Source of the DNA: Mycolicibacterium phlei
GTDB lineage: Bacteria; Actinomycetota; Actinomycetes; Mycobacteriales; Mycobacteriaceae
Assembly (NCBI RefSeq): GCF_001583415.1
Contig: NZ_CP014475.1
Location: 4,278,001 to 4,342,000, forward strand
DNA: 64,000 bases
Reading direction: 5' to 3'
The position numbers and the translations under genes were made by a program. Below are positions 9,115-18,424 of the stretch, one piece after another. The notes under the pieces are model-generated. The model was given only the letters and a program-made list of their open reading frames with translations. It was not told the DNA's origin and searched no databases. Each line of letters opens with the position of its first letter. Within the stretch, counting starts at the first letter, position 1.

Positions 9115-10020
9115 TCAGCTCGCGAACAGCTTGAGCCGCGAGCGGATCCGGCGCTCCAGGAAGTCGTCGAGCACGTCCTCGAACACCGCGTTGTCGTCGC
9201 CGGCCACCATGTGGTGGGCGCCCACCACGGTCGCGAACTCGGCGTGCGGCACCAACTCGATGAACCGCTTGGCGTCCTCGACGCTGAGCACGTCGGACTC
9301 CCCGCCGCGCACCAGCAGCGTCGGCAGCCGCAGATCACGGGCCGCCGCGCCCAGCCGGGCCGGATCGATCAGCGGATCGCGCTGCACCGCCTCGAAAGGT
9401 TCGGCGAGGAACTTCGGGTCCCAGTGCCAGTACCAGCGGCCGTCGCGGAAGCGCAGGTTCTTCTTCAGCCCCTCGAAGTTCTTCGGCCGCGGCCGGTGCG
9501 GCACGTAGGCGGCGACGGCGTCGGCCGCCTCCTCCAGCGACCCGAAGCCCGACTCGGCGTGGGCCAGCATGAAGTCGCGGATCCGGCTGGTGCCCTTCGG
9601 CTGCAGGAACGGCGAGACGTCGACCAGCACCAGGCCGAGCCCCAGGTCAGGCCGGTGACCGATCGCCGCCAGCGACGACACACCACCCAGGGATGCGCCG
9701 ACGTAGACCGGCTGACGGCCCAGGTACTCGGCGATCGCGATCACGTCGTGGGCGAAGGTGTCCAGTCCGTAGTATCCGTCCGGGGACCAACCGCTGTCGC
9801 CGTGTCCGCGCAGGTCGACGGTGATCGCGTACCAGCCCTTGGCGCCGAGATCGGCCGCGGTCGACCCCCACGAGTGCCGGGTCTGCCCGCCACCGTGCAG
9901 CAGCACCACGGGTGTGTCCGACGGGTCGCCGTACGCGTCGGCGGCCAGGGTGACGTCGGTCGACGGGATCTCCAGCGTCTCGTGCGGTGGTCGGGTCGCG
10001 TTACCCGTATCGCTGCCCAT
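9115..10020 (-). CDS. Alpha/beta hydrolase
   Basis: A 301-residue alpha/beta-hydrolase. LLHGGGQ gives the oxyanion segment, GASLGG the nucleophile elbow (Ser110), and GAHHMVAGD near the C-terminus the catalytic His. Probably an esterase, lactonase or C-C hydrolase acting on a substrate of the surrounding catabolic cluster. The ATG at 10020 is preferred over in-frame ATGs at 10032 and 10071 because GAGGAG sits 4 bp upstream. Transcribed divergently from the first FadR-type regulator, so the dyad at 10141-10156 could control both. Confidence 0.85.
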   Translation of the reverse strand: MGSDTGNATRPPHETLEIPSTDVTLAADAYGDPSDTPVVLLHGGGQTRHSWGSTAADLGAKGWYAITVDLRGHGDSGWSPDGYYGLDTFAHDVIAIAEYLGRQPVYVGASLGGVSSLAAIGHRPDLGLGLVLVDVSPFLQPKGTSRIRDFMLAHAESGFGSLEEAADAVAAYVPHRPRPKNFEGLKKNLRFRDGRWYWHWDPKFLAEPFEAVQRDPLIDPARLGAAARDLRLPTLLVRGGESDVLSVEDAKRFIELVPHAEFATVVGAHHMVAGDDNAVFEDVLDDFLERRIRSRLKLFAS

Positions 10021-10140
10021 GTCGCTCCTCATTCGTCGCCGGGTGCGCTCAGGCGGGCTTTCACCCGGCACTCATCGTGACACGCGCTCAGTCACCAGCG
10101 AGCAGCGACTCGGCGTCGAACTCGACGGTATCCTCCAAAC

Positions 10141-10156
10141 AGTTAGTTGATTAACT
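10141..10156. promoter_or_regulatory. Candidate operator between hydrolase and FadR-type regulator
   Basis: AGTTAGTTGATTAACT: two 5-bp inverted arms (AGTTA and TAACT) around a 6-bp AT-rich centre, in an otherwise very GC-rich region. It lies 22 bp before the regulator start and 120 bp upstream of the divergent hydrolase, a usual place for autoregulation by a GntR/FadR protein. The dyad is seen; its function is inference. Confidence 0.4.
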
Positions 10157-10178
10157 CCTCGACCCGGTGGAGGACGAG

Positions 10179-10877
10179 ATGGAGGTCACCAGCCTTCGCG
10201 AGCCGAAGATGGCCGACCGCGTCGCCGCTGCACTCCGGCGGATGTTCATCCGGGGCGAGATCGCCGAGGGAACGATGCTGCCGCCCGAATCCGACCTGAT
10301 GGAGCGGTTCGGGGTGTCGCGCCCCACGCTGCGGGAGGCATTCCGCGTCCTGGAGTCCGAGTCGCTGATCGTCGTCAAGCGCGGCGTGCGCGGAGGCGCC
10401 CAGGTGACGCGTCCGCAGACCGGCACCCTCGCGCGGTATGCCGGTTTTCTCCTCGAGTACGAACAGGTCACCCTCAGGGAGGTGTGGGAGGCCAGGGCAG
10501 CTCTGGAGACCCCGATGGTCAGGCAGCTCGCCGAGCGCCACGACCGCGCGGCGATCGCGGAGTTGGAGCGCAGCATCAACAACGAGCCCGCCGACTTCCA
10601 TTCGGCGATCGCCCGCGCCTCGGGCAACAAGACGTTGCAGATTCTCGCCGACGTTCTCCAACAGGTCACCGAGAAGGCCCATCACACGCTGAGGGCCGAC
10701 CCGCCCGCCGAACAGGCCGCTAAGCGCGCCACCAAGACCCACCGCGCGGTGCTGGACTGCATCAAGGCGGGCGACGCCGAGAAGGCCGGCGACCTCTGGC
10801 AGCGGCATCTGCGGAAGGCGGAGGACCTGCAGCTGACCGCGGCGGAACTGTCCACCGCCGTCGACCTTCTCGGCTGA
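10179..10877 (+). CDS. FadR-type GntR transcriptional regulator (first of a tandem pair)
   Basis: A regulator of about 232 residues. An N-terminal winged helix (KMADRVAAALRRMFIRGEI, then LMERFGVSRPTLREAFRVLES near residues 45-65) is followed by an all-helical FCD ligand-binding domain that includes FHSAIARASGNKTL. Such FadR-subfamily proteins usually respond to organic acids or acyl-CoAs. I chose ATG 10179 (GGAGG at 10169-10173); GTG 10167 is an in-frame alternative lacking a ribosome site. A second FadR-type gene follows after 79 bp. Probably represses the catabolic genes around it. Confidence 0.9.
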   Translation: MEVTSLREPKMADRVAAALRRMFIRGEIAEGTMLPPESDLMERFGVSRPTLREAFRVLESESLIVVKRGVRGGAQVTRPQTGTLARYAGFLLEYEQVTLREVWEARAALETPMVRQLAERHDRAAIAELERSINNEPADFHSAIARASGNKTLQILADVLQQVTEKAHHTLRADPPAEQAAKRATKTHRAVLDCIKAGDAEKAGDLWQRHLRKAEDLQLTAAELSTAVDLLG

Positions 10878-10917
10878 CCGGCGCCGCCCCGGCCGCCAGC
10901 CAACCGTCCACATGGTT

Positions 10918-10926
10918 TACTGAGTA
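10918..10926. promoter_or_regulatory. Short palindrome before second FadR-type regulator
   Basis: TACTGAGTA is a perfect 9-bp palindrome around a central G, 30 bp before the GTG start of the second regulator and in the 79-bp gap between the two regulator genes. Short and possibly chance, but the position suits an operator or an internal promoter. Confidence 0.25.
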
Positions 10927-10956
10927 GTACAACTGATCCACGACGAAGGGACCACT

Positions 10957-11748
10957 GTGTCTCGACCTGAGTCGCTGGCTCCGATGATCTCAGCTGACGC
11001 GGCGCCCGGCGCGGTGCGGTCGCCCAAGACTGCCGAGCTGGTTGCGCGCACGCTGCGGCGGATGGTCGTCGAGGGCCAGCTCAAGGACGGCGACTTCCTC
11101 CCCCACGAGGCGGAGCTGATCGCCCATTTCGGCGTGAGCCGCCCCACGCTGCGTGAGGCCGTGCGCGTGCTGGAGTCCGAGCGCCTCGTCGAGGTCCGCC
11201 GCGGTTCGCGCACCGGCGCCCGGGTCCGGGTACCCGGGCCGGAGATCGTCGCCCGGCCCGCCGCTCTGCTGATGGCGATTTCGGGCACCACCCTCGCCGA
11301 CGTGCTCGCCGCGCGCATCGCGATCGAACCGCCGGCGGCCAAGATGCTGGCCGAGAACGGCGCCGACGAGGCACACGCGGAGCTGCGCGAGATGGCGGAG
11401 GCCGTTCCGGCCGCCTGGGAGGCCGGCACCCTGGCGACGGCGTCGGCCCAGTTCCACCGCCGCATGGTGGAACTGTCGGGCAACGCCACCCTCGGGATCA
11501 TCGCGGGCATGCTGCATGAGATCGGCGAACGCCACACCGCCGCAGCCATTTCCGGCACCTCCGCCGACGACACGTTCTCCAAGGCGGAGTGCACCACGCT
11601 CTACAAGAGCTACATGAAGCTGATCAATCTGGCCGAGGCCCGCAAAGGCGATGCGGCCGAAGCGCATTGGCGCAGGCACATGGAGGCGGCGAGCGTGGCG
11701 ATGCTCAAGGGCCACGAGCAGACCCGCGTCCGCGACATCATGGACTGA
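10957..11748 (+). CDS. FadR-type GntR transcriptional regulator (second of a tandem pair)
   Basis: A 263-residue FadR-subfamily regulator. The winged helix (LIAHFGVSRPTLREAVRVLES near residues 50-70) is almost the same as in the preceding gene (FGVSRPTLREA is shared). The FCD domain includes FHRRMVELSGNATLGII. GTG at 10957 has GAAGGG upstream. Tandem FadR regulators suggest duplication followed by divergence of ligand specificity, or two ligands of one pathway. The GMC oxidoreductase starts 58 bp downstream. Confidence 0.9.
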   Translation: MSRPESLAPMISADAAPGAVRSPKTAELVARTLRRMVVEGQLKDGDFLPHEAELIAHFGVSRPTLREAVRVLESERLVEVRRGSRTGARVRVPGPEIVARPAALLMAISGTTLADVLAARIAIEPPAAKMLAENGADEAHAELREMAEAVPAAWEAGTLATASAQFHRRMVELSGNATLGIIAGMLHEIGERHTAAAISGTSADDTFSKAECTTLYKSYMKLINLAEARKGDAAEAHWRRHMEAASVAMLKGHEQTRVRDIMD

Positions 11749-11806
11749 GGTTCCGTCACGGCGCCTTCGCGAGTACCGTCGTCGAAAACTCGCGAGGAAA
11801 AGCGCA

Positions 11807-13414
11807 ATGGCCGACTTCGATTACATCATCGTCGGCGCGGGATCGGCAGGCTGTGTTCTGGCCAACCGCCTGTCCGCCGATCCGCGCACCTCAGTGCTGC
11901 TGCTGGAATCGGGCGGCAAAGATCGCAACCCGTTGATCAAGATTCCCAAGGGGTTTGGCAAGCTTCTCGGCGACCCGAAGCTCACCTGGCACTTTCCGGT
12001 CCGGCCGATCGGGCCGTCCCACCACGTCGAGGCATGGGTCCGTGGCCGTACGCTCGGTGGGTCCAGCGCAGTCAACGGCATGGTCTACACCCGCGGTCAC
12101 CGAGCCGACTTCGACGCGCTCGAGGCGCTCGGCAATCCCGGGTGGGGCTGGGACACTATCCTGCCGATCTACCGCAGCCTCGAGAACCATGAACTCGGCG
12201 CCGATGCGACCAGGGGTGCGGGTGGCCCGTTGGACGTCTCAGTCGGCCCGCTGCCCGAGGCGTGTCACGAATTCGTCGACGCAGCAGTGAATTTCGGCTG
12301 GACAGTGACCGACGACCTCAACGCCACCGACACTGAGCGCATCGGCCCCGCGGTGCGCACCATCAAGAACGGCAGACGAGTCAGCGCCGCACACGCATTC
12401 CTGCATCCCGTGCGGAAGCGGCCGAACCTGACCGTCGCAGTCAACACCACCGTCGACCGCATCCTCTTCGAGGGTGACCGGGCCGTCGGCGTCCAGGCGC
12501 GGACGGCTCAGGGCCGCGCCAGCTACACGGCGAAACGGGAGACGATCCTCTCGTTGGGCAGCATCGCGACGCCTAGGCTGTTGCAGCTCTCCGGAATCGG
12601 CGACAGCAGCGAACTGCGCCGATTAGGCATCGACGTCCGAGTGGACAGCCCCAACGTAGGCCGTCGCATGCGTGAGCACCGCTGTGTAGCACTGCAGTAC
12701 CGGTTGAAACGCAATCTCGGCTACAACAGGCGGCTGGCCACCGCCGGACAACAGGCATTGACGGCGGTGCAGTATCTGGCCACCCGCAAAGGGCCGCTGG
12801 CCGGCGGTGCCTACGACGTCGTCGGCTTCTTCAAGACCTCGCCGGAACTGGACCACCCGGACGCGCAGCTGCTGATGGCGCCGTTCTCGGCGCTCCCGTT
12901 CGAAGCCGGTGACGAACTCGGGCTGGAGCACGAACCCGGCATGCAGGCAATCGGGTACGTGCTGCGACCCGACAGTGAGGGTCGTGTCGCGATCACCTCA
13001 GCCGATCCGGACGGCCCCCTCGACATCGAGCCGAACTTTCTGACGTCCGACCACGACCGCACGGTGATCGCGGCGCTGTTCCGGACGATGCGCGGCGTCT
13101 TCGAGCAGTCCCCGATAGCGGACTTGATCCTCAACGAGACCAGGCCTGGCCCGGCGGTGCGGACGAATCAGGAGATCGTCGACGCCGCACTGGATTACGG
13201 CTATTGCGGCTACCACGCGGTCGGTACGTGCGCGATGGGTCCGTCCGACGACGATGTCGTCGACCCTACGTTGCGGGTGCGCGGTGTGGACGGGCTGCGG
13301 GCGATGGACTGCTCGGTGATGCCGACGATGGTTTCGGGCAATCTCAACGCCCCCGCGATGGCGATGGCGTGGCGCGCCGCCGACCTGATTCTCGACTCAG
13401 CTTCAGTCACCTGA
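11807..13414 (+). CDS. GMC family FAD-dependent oxidoreductase
   Basis: A 535-residue glucose-methanol-choline oxidoreductase. The FAD-binding Rossmann segment IIVGAGSAGCVLANRLS is at residues 6-22, GGSSAVNGMVYTRG is the first GMC signature (near 84-97), GSIATPRLLQLSGIG is the second (near 250), and CGYHAVGTCAMG near 470 carries the active-site His. Oxidises an alcohol to an aldehyde or ketone. Start ATG 11807 follows GAGGAAA at 11794-11800; the longer open frame overlaps the regulator. Its last 12 bp overlap the end of the convergent LLM gene. A second alcohol-oxidising enzyme, beside the SDR, may act on a different hydroxyl group. Confidence 0.9.
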   Translation: MADFDYIIVGAGSAGCVLANRLSADPRTSVLLLESGGKDRNPLIKIPKGFGKLLGDPKLTWHFPVRPIGPSHHVEAWVRGRTLGGSSAVNGMVYTRGHRADFDALEALGNPGWGWDTILPIYRSLENHELGADATRGAGGPLDVSVGPLPEACHEFVDAAVNFGWTVTDDLNATDTERIGPAVRTIKNGRRVSAAHAFLHPVRKRPNLTVAVNTTVDRILFEGDRAVGVQARTAQGRASYTAKRETILSLGSIATPRLLQLSGIGDSSELRRLGIDVRVDSPNVGRRMREHRCVALQYRLKRNLGYNRRLATAGQQALTAVQYLATRKGPLAGGAYDVVGFFKTSPELDHPDAQLLMAPFSALPFEAGDELGLEHEPGMQAIGYVLRPDSEGRVAITSADPDGPLDIEPNFLTSDHDRTVIAALFRTMRGVFEQSPIADLILNETRPGPAVRTNQEIVDAALDYGYCGYHAVGTCAMGPSDDDVVDPTLRVRGVDGLRAMDCSVMPTMVSGNLNAPAMAMAWRAADLILDSASVT

Positions 13415-14374
13415 CAGTAGCGGTGCCAGCCGGGTGCAGATGGTCTGGATGTTGCGCATGGTGACGTCCTCGGACATGCCTCCGAGGGACGCCCAGAAGA
13501 ACACCGTGTCGACGGGCAGGCCCGCGGTTGCGGTCTTGATCGTCTCGGCGACGAACTCCGGTGTGCCGTAGGTGAAGTTCCCCAACGGACCCGCCCCGCC
13601 GGTGTTGACGACGCGGTCGAGGTCGACGGGCTTGGGCTCCGGCCTGCCGGTGCCCTCAACCATGTGTCGGCGATACGAGTTCAGCTGATACTCCAGGTGA
13701 TTGGAGACCAACGGCCAGTCGCGCTCGGGATCCTCCGATGCCCAGCCCTGCACGACGCCCGCCATGACGCCCGTCTCGGACGGGTGCCCGGCCTCGGCGA
13801 GGCCTGCGGAGTACGGCTCCCACTGCGAGGCGTCCAGCGACAGCAGCCCCTCGCCGAGCAGTCCCGCCCGCCGCGCGCCCTGCGGACCCTGGTAACCCAT
13901 CCAGATCGGCACCCGGTCCTGCACCGGGCGCGGCGTGACACCCCCGGGCCCCCACAGCTGCCGGAGGCGCCGTGCCATGTTGTCCGTCTGGGTGTAGCGG
14001 GCCTTCAGCGACGCGCCGAAGAGCTCGAACTCCGGTATCCGGTAACCGGTTCCGATGCCGAGATCGAGACGGCCGCCCGAGATGAGATCGACGACCGCGC
14101 ACTGCTCGGCGAGCTCGGCGGGGTGGTGCAGCGGAGCGATAACGATCGCGGTGCCGAGCCGGATCTTCTCTGTGCGGGCGGCGACCGCGGCCGCGAACGT
14201 GAGCGGCTGGGGCAGATAGCCGTCGTCGAACAGATGGTGCTCGGAGAACCACACCGAGTCAGCGCCGAGCCGTTCGGCCTCCTGGCACGCCTCGATGGTG
14301 AACCCGTAGAGCCGCGACGGGTCCTGCCGCCACTGCGGTGGGTTGCGCAGGTCGAAGTAGATGCCGACTTTCAT
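13403..14374 (-). CDS. Luciferase-like (LLM class) flavin-dependent oxidoreductase
   Basis: A 323-residue TIM-barrel protein of the bacterial luciferase-like monooxygenase/F420-reductase superfamily. Diagnostic segments are WFSEHHLFDD near residue 43, LGTAIVIAPLHHPAELAEQ near 93 and DLISGGRLDLGIGTGY near 115. Mycobacterial members use either reduced FMN or coenzyme F420; which one cannot be told from sequence reading. It may supply a monooxygenase or Baeyer-Villiger-like step to the cluster. The 87 bp upstream (14375-14461) separates it from the end of the mce operon, which is on the same strand, so it may also receive read-through from that operon. Confidence 0.87.
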   Translation of the reverse strand: MKVGIYFDLRNPPQWRQDPSRLYGFTIEACQEAERLGADSVWFSEHHLFDDGYLPQPLTFAAAVAARTEKIRLGTAIVIAPLHHPAELAEQCAVVDLISGGRLDLGIGTGYRIPEFELFGASLKARYTQTDNMARRLRQLWGPGGVTPRPVQDRVPIWMGYQGPQGARRAGLLGEGLLSLDASQWEPYSAGLAEAGHPSETGVMAGVVQGWASEDPERDWPLVSNHLEYQLNSYRRHMVEGTGRPEPKPVDLDRVVNTGGAGPLGNFTYGTPEFVAETIKTATAGLPVDTVFFWASLGGMSEDVTMRNIQTICTRLAPLLSGD

Positions 14375-14461
14375 GGTTCAATCCACCTACTCGTCGAGTG
14401 TGGGGTTGATACACGCTCATGGGCGATTTCGCGTGCGGGTAACCCACGTTCGGTGAGGAGA

Positions 14462-15928
14462 TCAGGCCGGCGGGACCAGCAGCGTCTGCCAGGGCCGTTC
14501 ACCCTTGGCGCCCTCGGCGAGGTTCGACTGCGTGTACACCTGACCGTCCGGGCCGACGTACTTCCCTGTCGCCGGGTCGTATTCGGCCGCGGCTATCGGC
14601 GGGCCCGGCGGTGCCGGCGGTGCCTCCTGGGCCGGCGGCGCGGCCTCCGGCTCCTCACCCGGGGGCAGCTGCGGGACCGGCTGACCGGACAGCGTCGCGT
14701 TCGGGTCGCCCTTCCAGTTGTAGCCGTCGTTGAGCGGGACGTAGTACTCGTCGCTCTCGCACATCTTCACCGTCGGCGCCCGCTTGCCCGGCACCGTCGT
14801 GCACGGGGTGTTGCGCGCACCGCGCACGTTGAACGGCGCGTCCTGCGGCACCCGGCAGTACAGGTCGCCCTTCGGGCGGTCCGGGTAGTCCTGCAGGCTG
14901 GGCGCCCGCTGCTGCTGGGCGGGCAGGAAGCCGGTGGTACACGGCGGCGGCAGGTTCAGGTTCAGGTTGAACACCAGATAGTCGCCCATGTAGTCCTGCT
15001 TGGTGCCCTTCTTCGCGACACCCACGGCCTGGGTGACCGCGGTGCCCTGCGGCAGCAGCACCAGGAACTGCTCGAGGTTCGGCTGATACGCCACCGCAAC
15101 CTCGTTGACGCTCACCAGGTTCGCCAGCACCACCGGCAGCGTCGGCTGCAGCTCGTTGAACAGCGTGCGCACCTCGTCGGCGGCGCCCGGACCGTTCCGC
15201 AGCACACCCCGCACACCGGCGTCCTGGTCGCGCAGCTGACCGCTGATGTTGGCCAGGTTCGCCGCCCACGCCCGGATCGACGAACCGGTCTCGGTCTGCG
15301 AGTTCAGGATCGGCTGCGAGTCGTCGACCAGCGTCAGCAACTCGTCGAGGTTCTTGCGGGCGTCGATCGCCAACGACGAGCTGCCGTGCACGATCCGGCG
15401 CAGCTCCGGCCCCAGCCCGCCGACCGCGGTGTAGGCCTCGTCGATGACGGTCTGCAGGTTCTCCCGCGGAATCGCCTCCAGGCCACGGTTGGTCGTCTCG
15501 AGCACCGTGTTGATGTCGGTCGGCACCGACGTGTGGGTGCGCGGAATCACGTCGCCGTCACGCAGTTCCGGGCCGCCGCTGCTGCGCGGGATCAGCTGCA
15601 CGTACTGCTCGCCGACCGAGGACACGCTGTGCACCTCGGCCTCGACGTCGGCCGGGATCCTGGTGCCCTTGTCCAGCGAAAGCACCGCCGCCACACCGGT
15701 GTCGGTGAGCTTCACGCTGTCGACGATGCCGACCTGCGCGCCGCGGTAGGTGACGTTGCCGCGCGGGTACAGCCCACCGGTCTCGGGCAGCTCGACGGTC
15801 ACCTTGTACTGGCCGATGCCCATCATCTTGGGCAGCTGCATGTAGCCGAACAGCATGATGCCCAACGCCGTCAGGGCCAGCAGCCCGAAGATCGTGAACT
15901 GGGTGATGATCGTTCTGGTCAGTCGCAT
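14462..15928 (-). CDS. mceF: MceF, last subunit of Mce lipid importer
   Basis: A 488-residue Mce-family protein. A single N-terminal membrane segment (about residues 8-30) precedes the MCE/MlaD domain (about 40-120; YRGAQVGIVDSVKL is typical). A long helical region of about 200 residues and a Pro/Glu-rich tail follow, with the end WQTLLVPPA. Mce subunits form a hexameric tube that carries lipids across the periplasm to the YrbE permease. The Cys residues near the C-terminal third (PPPCTTG, LYCRVP, NTPCTT, KMCES) are typical of MceF proteins. It starts 1 bp after the mceE stop and ends the operon. Confidence 0.92.
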   Translation of the reverse strand: MRLTRTIITQFTIFGLLALTALGIMLFGYMQLPKMMGIGQYKVTVELPETGGLYPRGNVTYRGAQVGIVDSVKLTDTGVAAVLSLDKGTRIPADVEAEVHSVSSVGEQYVQLIPRSSGGPELRDGDVIPRTHTSVPTDINTVLETTNRGLEAIPRENLQTVIDEAYTAVGGLGPELRRIVHGSSSLAIDARKNLDELLTLVDDSQPILNSQTETGSSIRAWAANLANISGQLRDQDAGVRGVLRNGPGAADEVRTLFNELQPTLPVVLANLVSVNEVAVAYQPNLEQFLVLLPQGTAVTQAVGVAKKGTKQDYMGDYLVFNLNLNLPPPCTTGFLPAQQQRAPSLQDYPDRPKGDLYCRVPQDAPFNVRGARNTPCTTVPGKRAPTVKMCESDEYYVPLNDGYNWKGDPNATLSGQPVPQLPPGEEPEAAPPAQEAPPAPPGPPIAAAEYDPATGKYVGPDGQVYTQSNLAEGAKGERPWQTLLVPPA

Positions 15929-15929
15929 G

Positions 15930-17075
15930 CTACGGCCCCTGATCCCAGCGGTACGGCTTGAGCAACGGGTTGCCGCCCGGCGGCGGGACGTGATGGTTGC
16001 ACGGGCTGGGCATCTGGCCGATGGTGCGGCCCCACTGCAGTTCCAGCCACGTCAGGTTGCACTCCCAGCGCGTTCCGGTGAAGAAGCCCGCGTCGATACG
16101 GCTCAGCGTCATGTCGACGACCAGCGTCAGGTTCGCGTAGTCGCCGCGCATCCAGTTGAGCAGCGTCTCCTTCGGGAACGGGAACGTCGGCAGGAAGCTC
16201 AGCGCCCGCGTCAGCGCCGGGCCCGCGTCGGCCAGCGACTGCAGCGTCGGGCCGAGCTGCTTGAGCTCGGCGACCAGCGCCTCCTTGGTCTGGTCCACCG
16301 AGTCGGCGGCCAGCGCGGAGAACCGGCCCAGCTGCACCAGCGCCTCCGACAGGTTCTGCCGCTGATCCTTGAGCACGGCCAACGCATCCGGGATGGTGCG
16401 CAGCGCCTTGTCGATCACCGGCTTCTGGTCGGCCAGCTGCCCCATCAGGTTGTTGAGGCTCTCCGAGGTCTCGATGATGTCGTTCTTCTGGTCATCGAGA
16501 TAGCCGATCGCCTTGTCCAGCTGCTCGATCAGACTGCGCAGATCGTTCTCGCGGTCGGCGAACGCGGTGGACAGCGCCTCGGTGATGTCCTGCAGGTTGC
16601 CGAACCCACCGCCGTTGAGCAGCAACGCCACCGCGGCCAGCGCCTGCTCGGTGGTCGGGTACGCCCCCGCGTTCTTCAGCGGGATCAGCGAGCCCTCGTG
16701 CAATCTGCCCTGCGGCGCCTCGTCGGTCGGCGGCGACAGCTCGATGTGCTGCGACCCCAGCAGGCTGGTCTGCCCCACCCGCGCGATCGCGTTGGCCGGC
16801 AGCTCCACGTTGCCGTTGAGCTTCATCGTGACCAGCGCGTGCCAGTCCTGGCGCTCGATCTTGGTGACCGTGCCGACGTTGACGTCACCGACCCGCACCC
16901 GCGAGTTCTGCTCGATGTTGTCGACGTCGGGCATCTGCGCCTGGATGGTGAACGCACCCGGGCCGACACCCTCGACACCGGGCAGCGGCACCGAGTTCAG
17001 GCCACGCCACCCACATCCGGTGGCCACCAGCGCGATCGCCAACACAACAGCGGCCAGTGCCCTGCGGCGCATCAT
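15930..17075 (-). CDS. mceE: MceE lipoprotein subunit of Mce importer
   Basis: A protein of about 381 residues with a lipoprotein signal peptide: MMRRRA, a hydrophobic stretch, then ATGC at residues 19-22 as lipobox (Ala at -3 is a little unusual). The MCE domain follows (VRVGDVNVGTVTKIE near 60) and then a helical domain. It corresponds to the LprK-like lipoprotein of mycobacterial mce operons, anchored in the outer leaflet of the plasma membrane. Start ATG 17075 overlaps the mceD stop (ATGA); ATG 17072 is the alternative. Confidence 0.92.
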   Translation of the reverse strand: MMRRRALAAVVLAIALVATGCGWRGLNSVPLPGVEGVGPGAFTIQAQMPDVDNIEQNSRVRVGDVNVGTVTKIERQDWHALVTMKLNGNVELPANAIARVGQTSLLGSQHIELSPPTDEAPQGRLHEGSLIPLKNAGAYPTTEQALAAVALLLNGGGFGNLQDITEALSTAFADRENDLRSLIEQLDKAIGYLDDQKNDIIETSESLNNLMGQLADQKPVIDKALRTIPDALAVLKDQRQNLSEALVQLGRFSALAADSVDQTKEALVAELKQLGPTLQSLADAGPALTRALSFLPTFPFPKETLLNWMRGDYANLTLVVDMTLSRIDAGFFTGTRWECNLTWLELQWGRTIGQMPSPCNHHVPPPGGNPLLKPYRWDQGP

Positions 17076-18424
17076 CGACCCACCCCCGGCGGCACCATGA
17101 GGCTCTCCAGACCCGCGGTCGGCGAGTCCGGCGTCGTCGCCGACACGGCCTCGGCGGGGGCCGGCCCGGCGGCCTCCGCGGGCAGCGGCGGACCGTCCGG
17201 TGCGGGCACCGGCGGCGGACCGTCCAGCGGCGGCAGCGTCGGCGGAAGCGGTTGCGGCGGAATGTAATCCGGCCGCAGCCAGTCCTCGCTGTAGGTCAGC
17301 TCGTTCGGCCGGGTGGTCGCCCCGACGAACAGGTTCTGGCCGATCGGCGGGAAGTTCCACTGACGGTTCTTGATGATCGGCGCCAGGTACTGCACGCACA
17401 GCTTCGCCGACTCCTCGGCGCCCAGCCTCGATGCGGCCTGCACCGCACCGCACAGGAACTGCACCGGGTTGGCGAAGTTGTTGATCATCGGGACCGCGCT
17501 CACCGCGCCCTGGGCGGGCTGCCAGATGTTGACGTAGTTCTGGAACGTGTTGGGCGCGATGTGCAGGAACTGCTTGACGTCGTCGAGGCTGTCGGTCAGC
17601 GCCTGCGTGACACCGGCCAGCTTCTCCGACGTGGTGCCCAGCGCCTCACGGTTCTCGGCGACGAAGCTCTGCACCTCCGGCACCACCGCGTTGAGGTCGC
17701 GGATCGCGTTCTCCACCTCGTCGGGGCTGTCGGCCAGCAGACCGGTCACCGACGCCAGGTTCTGGTTGAGCTGACGCATCAGGTCGGTGCTGCTCTGCAG
17801 CGCCTTCACCAGGATCGCCAGGTTCTTCACCGTCGAGAAGATGTCGGTGCTGTGGTCGCCGAGCGCCGAGAACGCCTGCGACAGCTTGATCACCGTCTCG
17901 CGGATGTTGGCGCCCTGCCCGCGCAGGTTGTCCGCGGTGGTGTTGATCAGCGCACCCAGATCGCTGGTGCCGTCGGCCGCGGTCGGCTCCAGCGACTCGG
18001 ACAGCTTCTGCAGCTGCTCGCGCACGTCGTCCCACTCCACCGGAACGGCGGTGCGGTCCAACGGGATCACGGTGTTGTCCTCCATCACCGGTCCCCCGCT
18101 GTACACCGGGGTCAGCTGGATCGCGCGCGCGGTCACCAGCGTCGGCGACAGGATCGCCGCCTTCGCGTCGGCCGGCACCTTGTACTTGCTGTCGTACCAG
18201 AACGAGATCTTCACCCGCTCCGGCTCCGGCTCGATCGCGGTGATCTTGCCGACGTTGACGCCGAGGATCCGCACATCATCGCCGACGTAGATGCCGTTGC
18301 TGTTGTCGAAGTAGGCGACGACGTTGGTGCGGTTCATGACATCCGACGCGCGGGTCACCACGACGATCCCGCCGACGAGCAGCACCGCCAGCGCCGCGCC
18401 GATGAACACCTTGAGGCGACTCAT
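17072..18424 (-). CDS. mceD: MceD subunit of Mce importer
   Basis: A 450-residue Mce protein. An N-terminal membrane segment (IGAALAVLLVGGIVVV, about residues 7-23) precedes the MCE domain (VRILGVNVGKITAIE near 50-65), a helical region, and a Pro-rich tail (LPPTLPPLDGPPPVPAP). The mceC stop and this start share one base (TGATG); a GTG at 18427, one codon earlier, is the alternative. The tail resembles other MceD/MceC C-termini thought to stick out toward the cell wall. Confidence 0.92.
   Translation of the reverse strand: MSRLKVFIGAALAVLLVGGIVVVTRASDVMNRTNVVAYFDNSNGIYVGDDVRILGVNVGKITAIEPEPERVKISFWYDSKYKVPADAKAAILSPTLVTARAIQLTPVYSGGPVMEDNTVIPLDRTAVPVEWDDVREQLQKLSESLEPTAADGTSDLGALINTTADNLRGQGANIRETVIKLSQAFSALGDHSTDIFSTVKNLAILVKALQSSTDLMRQLNQNLASVTGLLADSPDEVENAIRDLNAVVPEVQSFVAENREALGTTSEKLAGVTQALTDSLDDVKQFLHIAPNTFQNYVNIWQPAQGAVSAVPMINNFANPVQFLCGAVQAASRLGAEESAKLCVQYLAPIIKNRQWNFPPIGQNLFVGATTRPNELTYSEDWLRPDYIPPQPLPPTLPPLDGPPPVPAPDGPPLPAEAAGPAPAEAVSATTPDSPTAGLESLMVPPGVGR

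Noticed and set aside
13664..15961. 765-residue plus-strand frame opposite LLM gene and mceF
   Set aside because: Low-complexity Arg-rich translation antisense to recognised genes.
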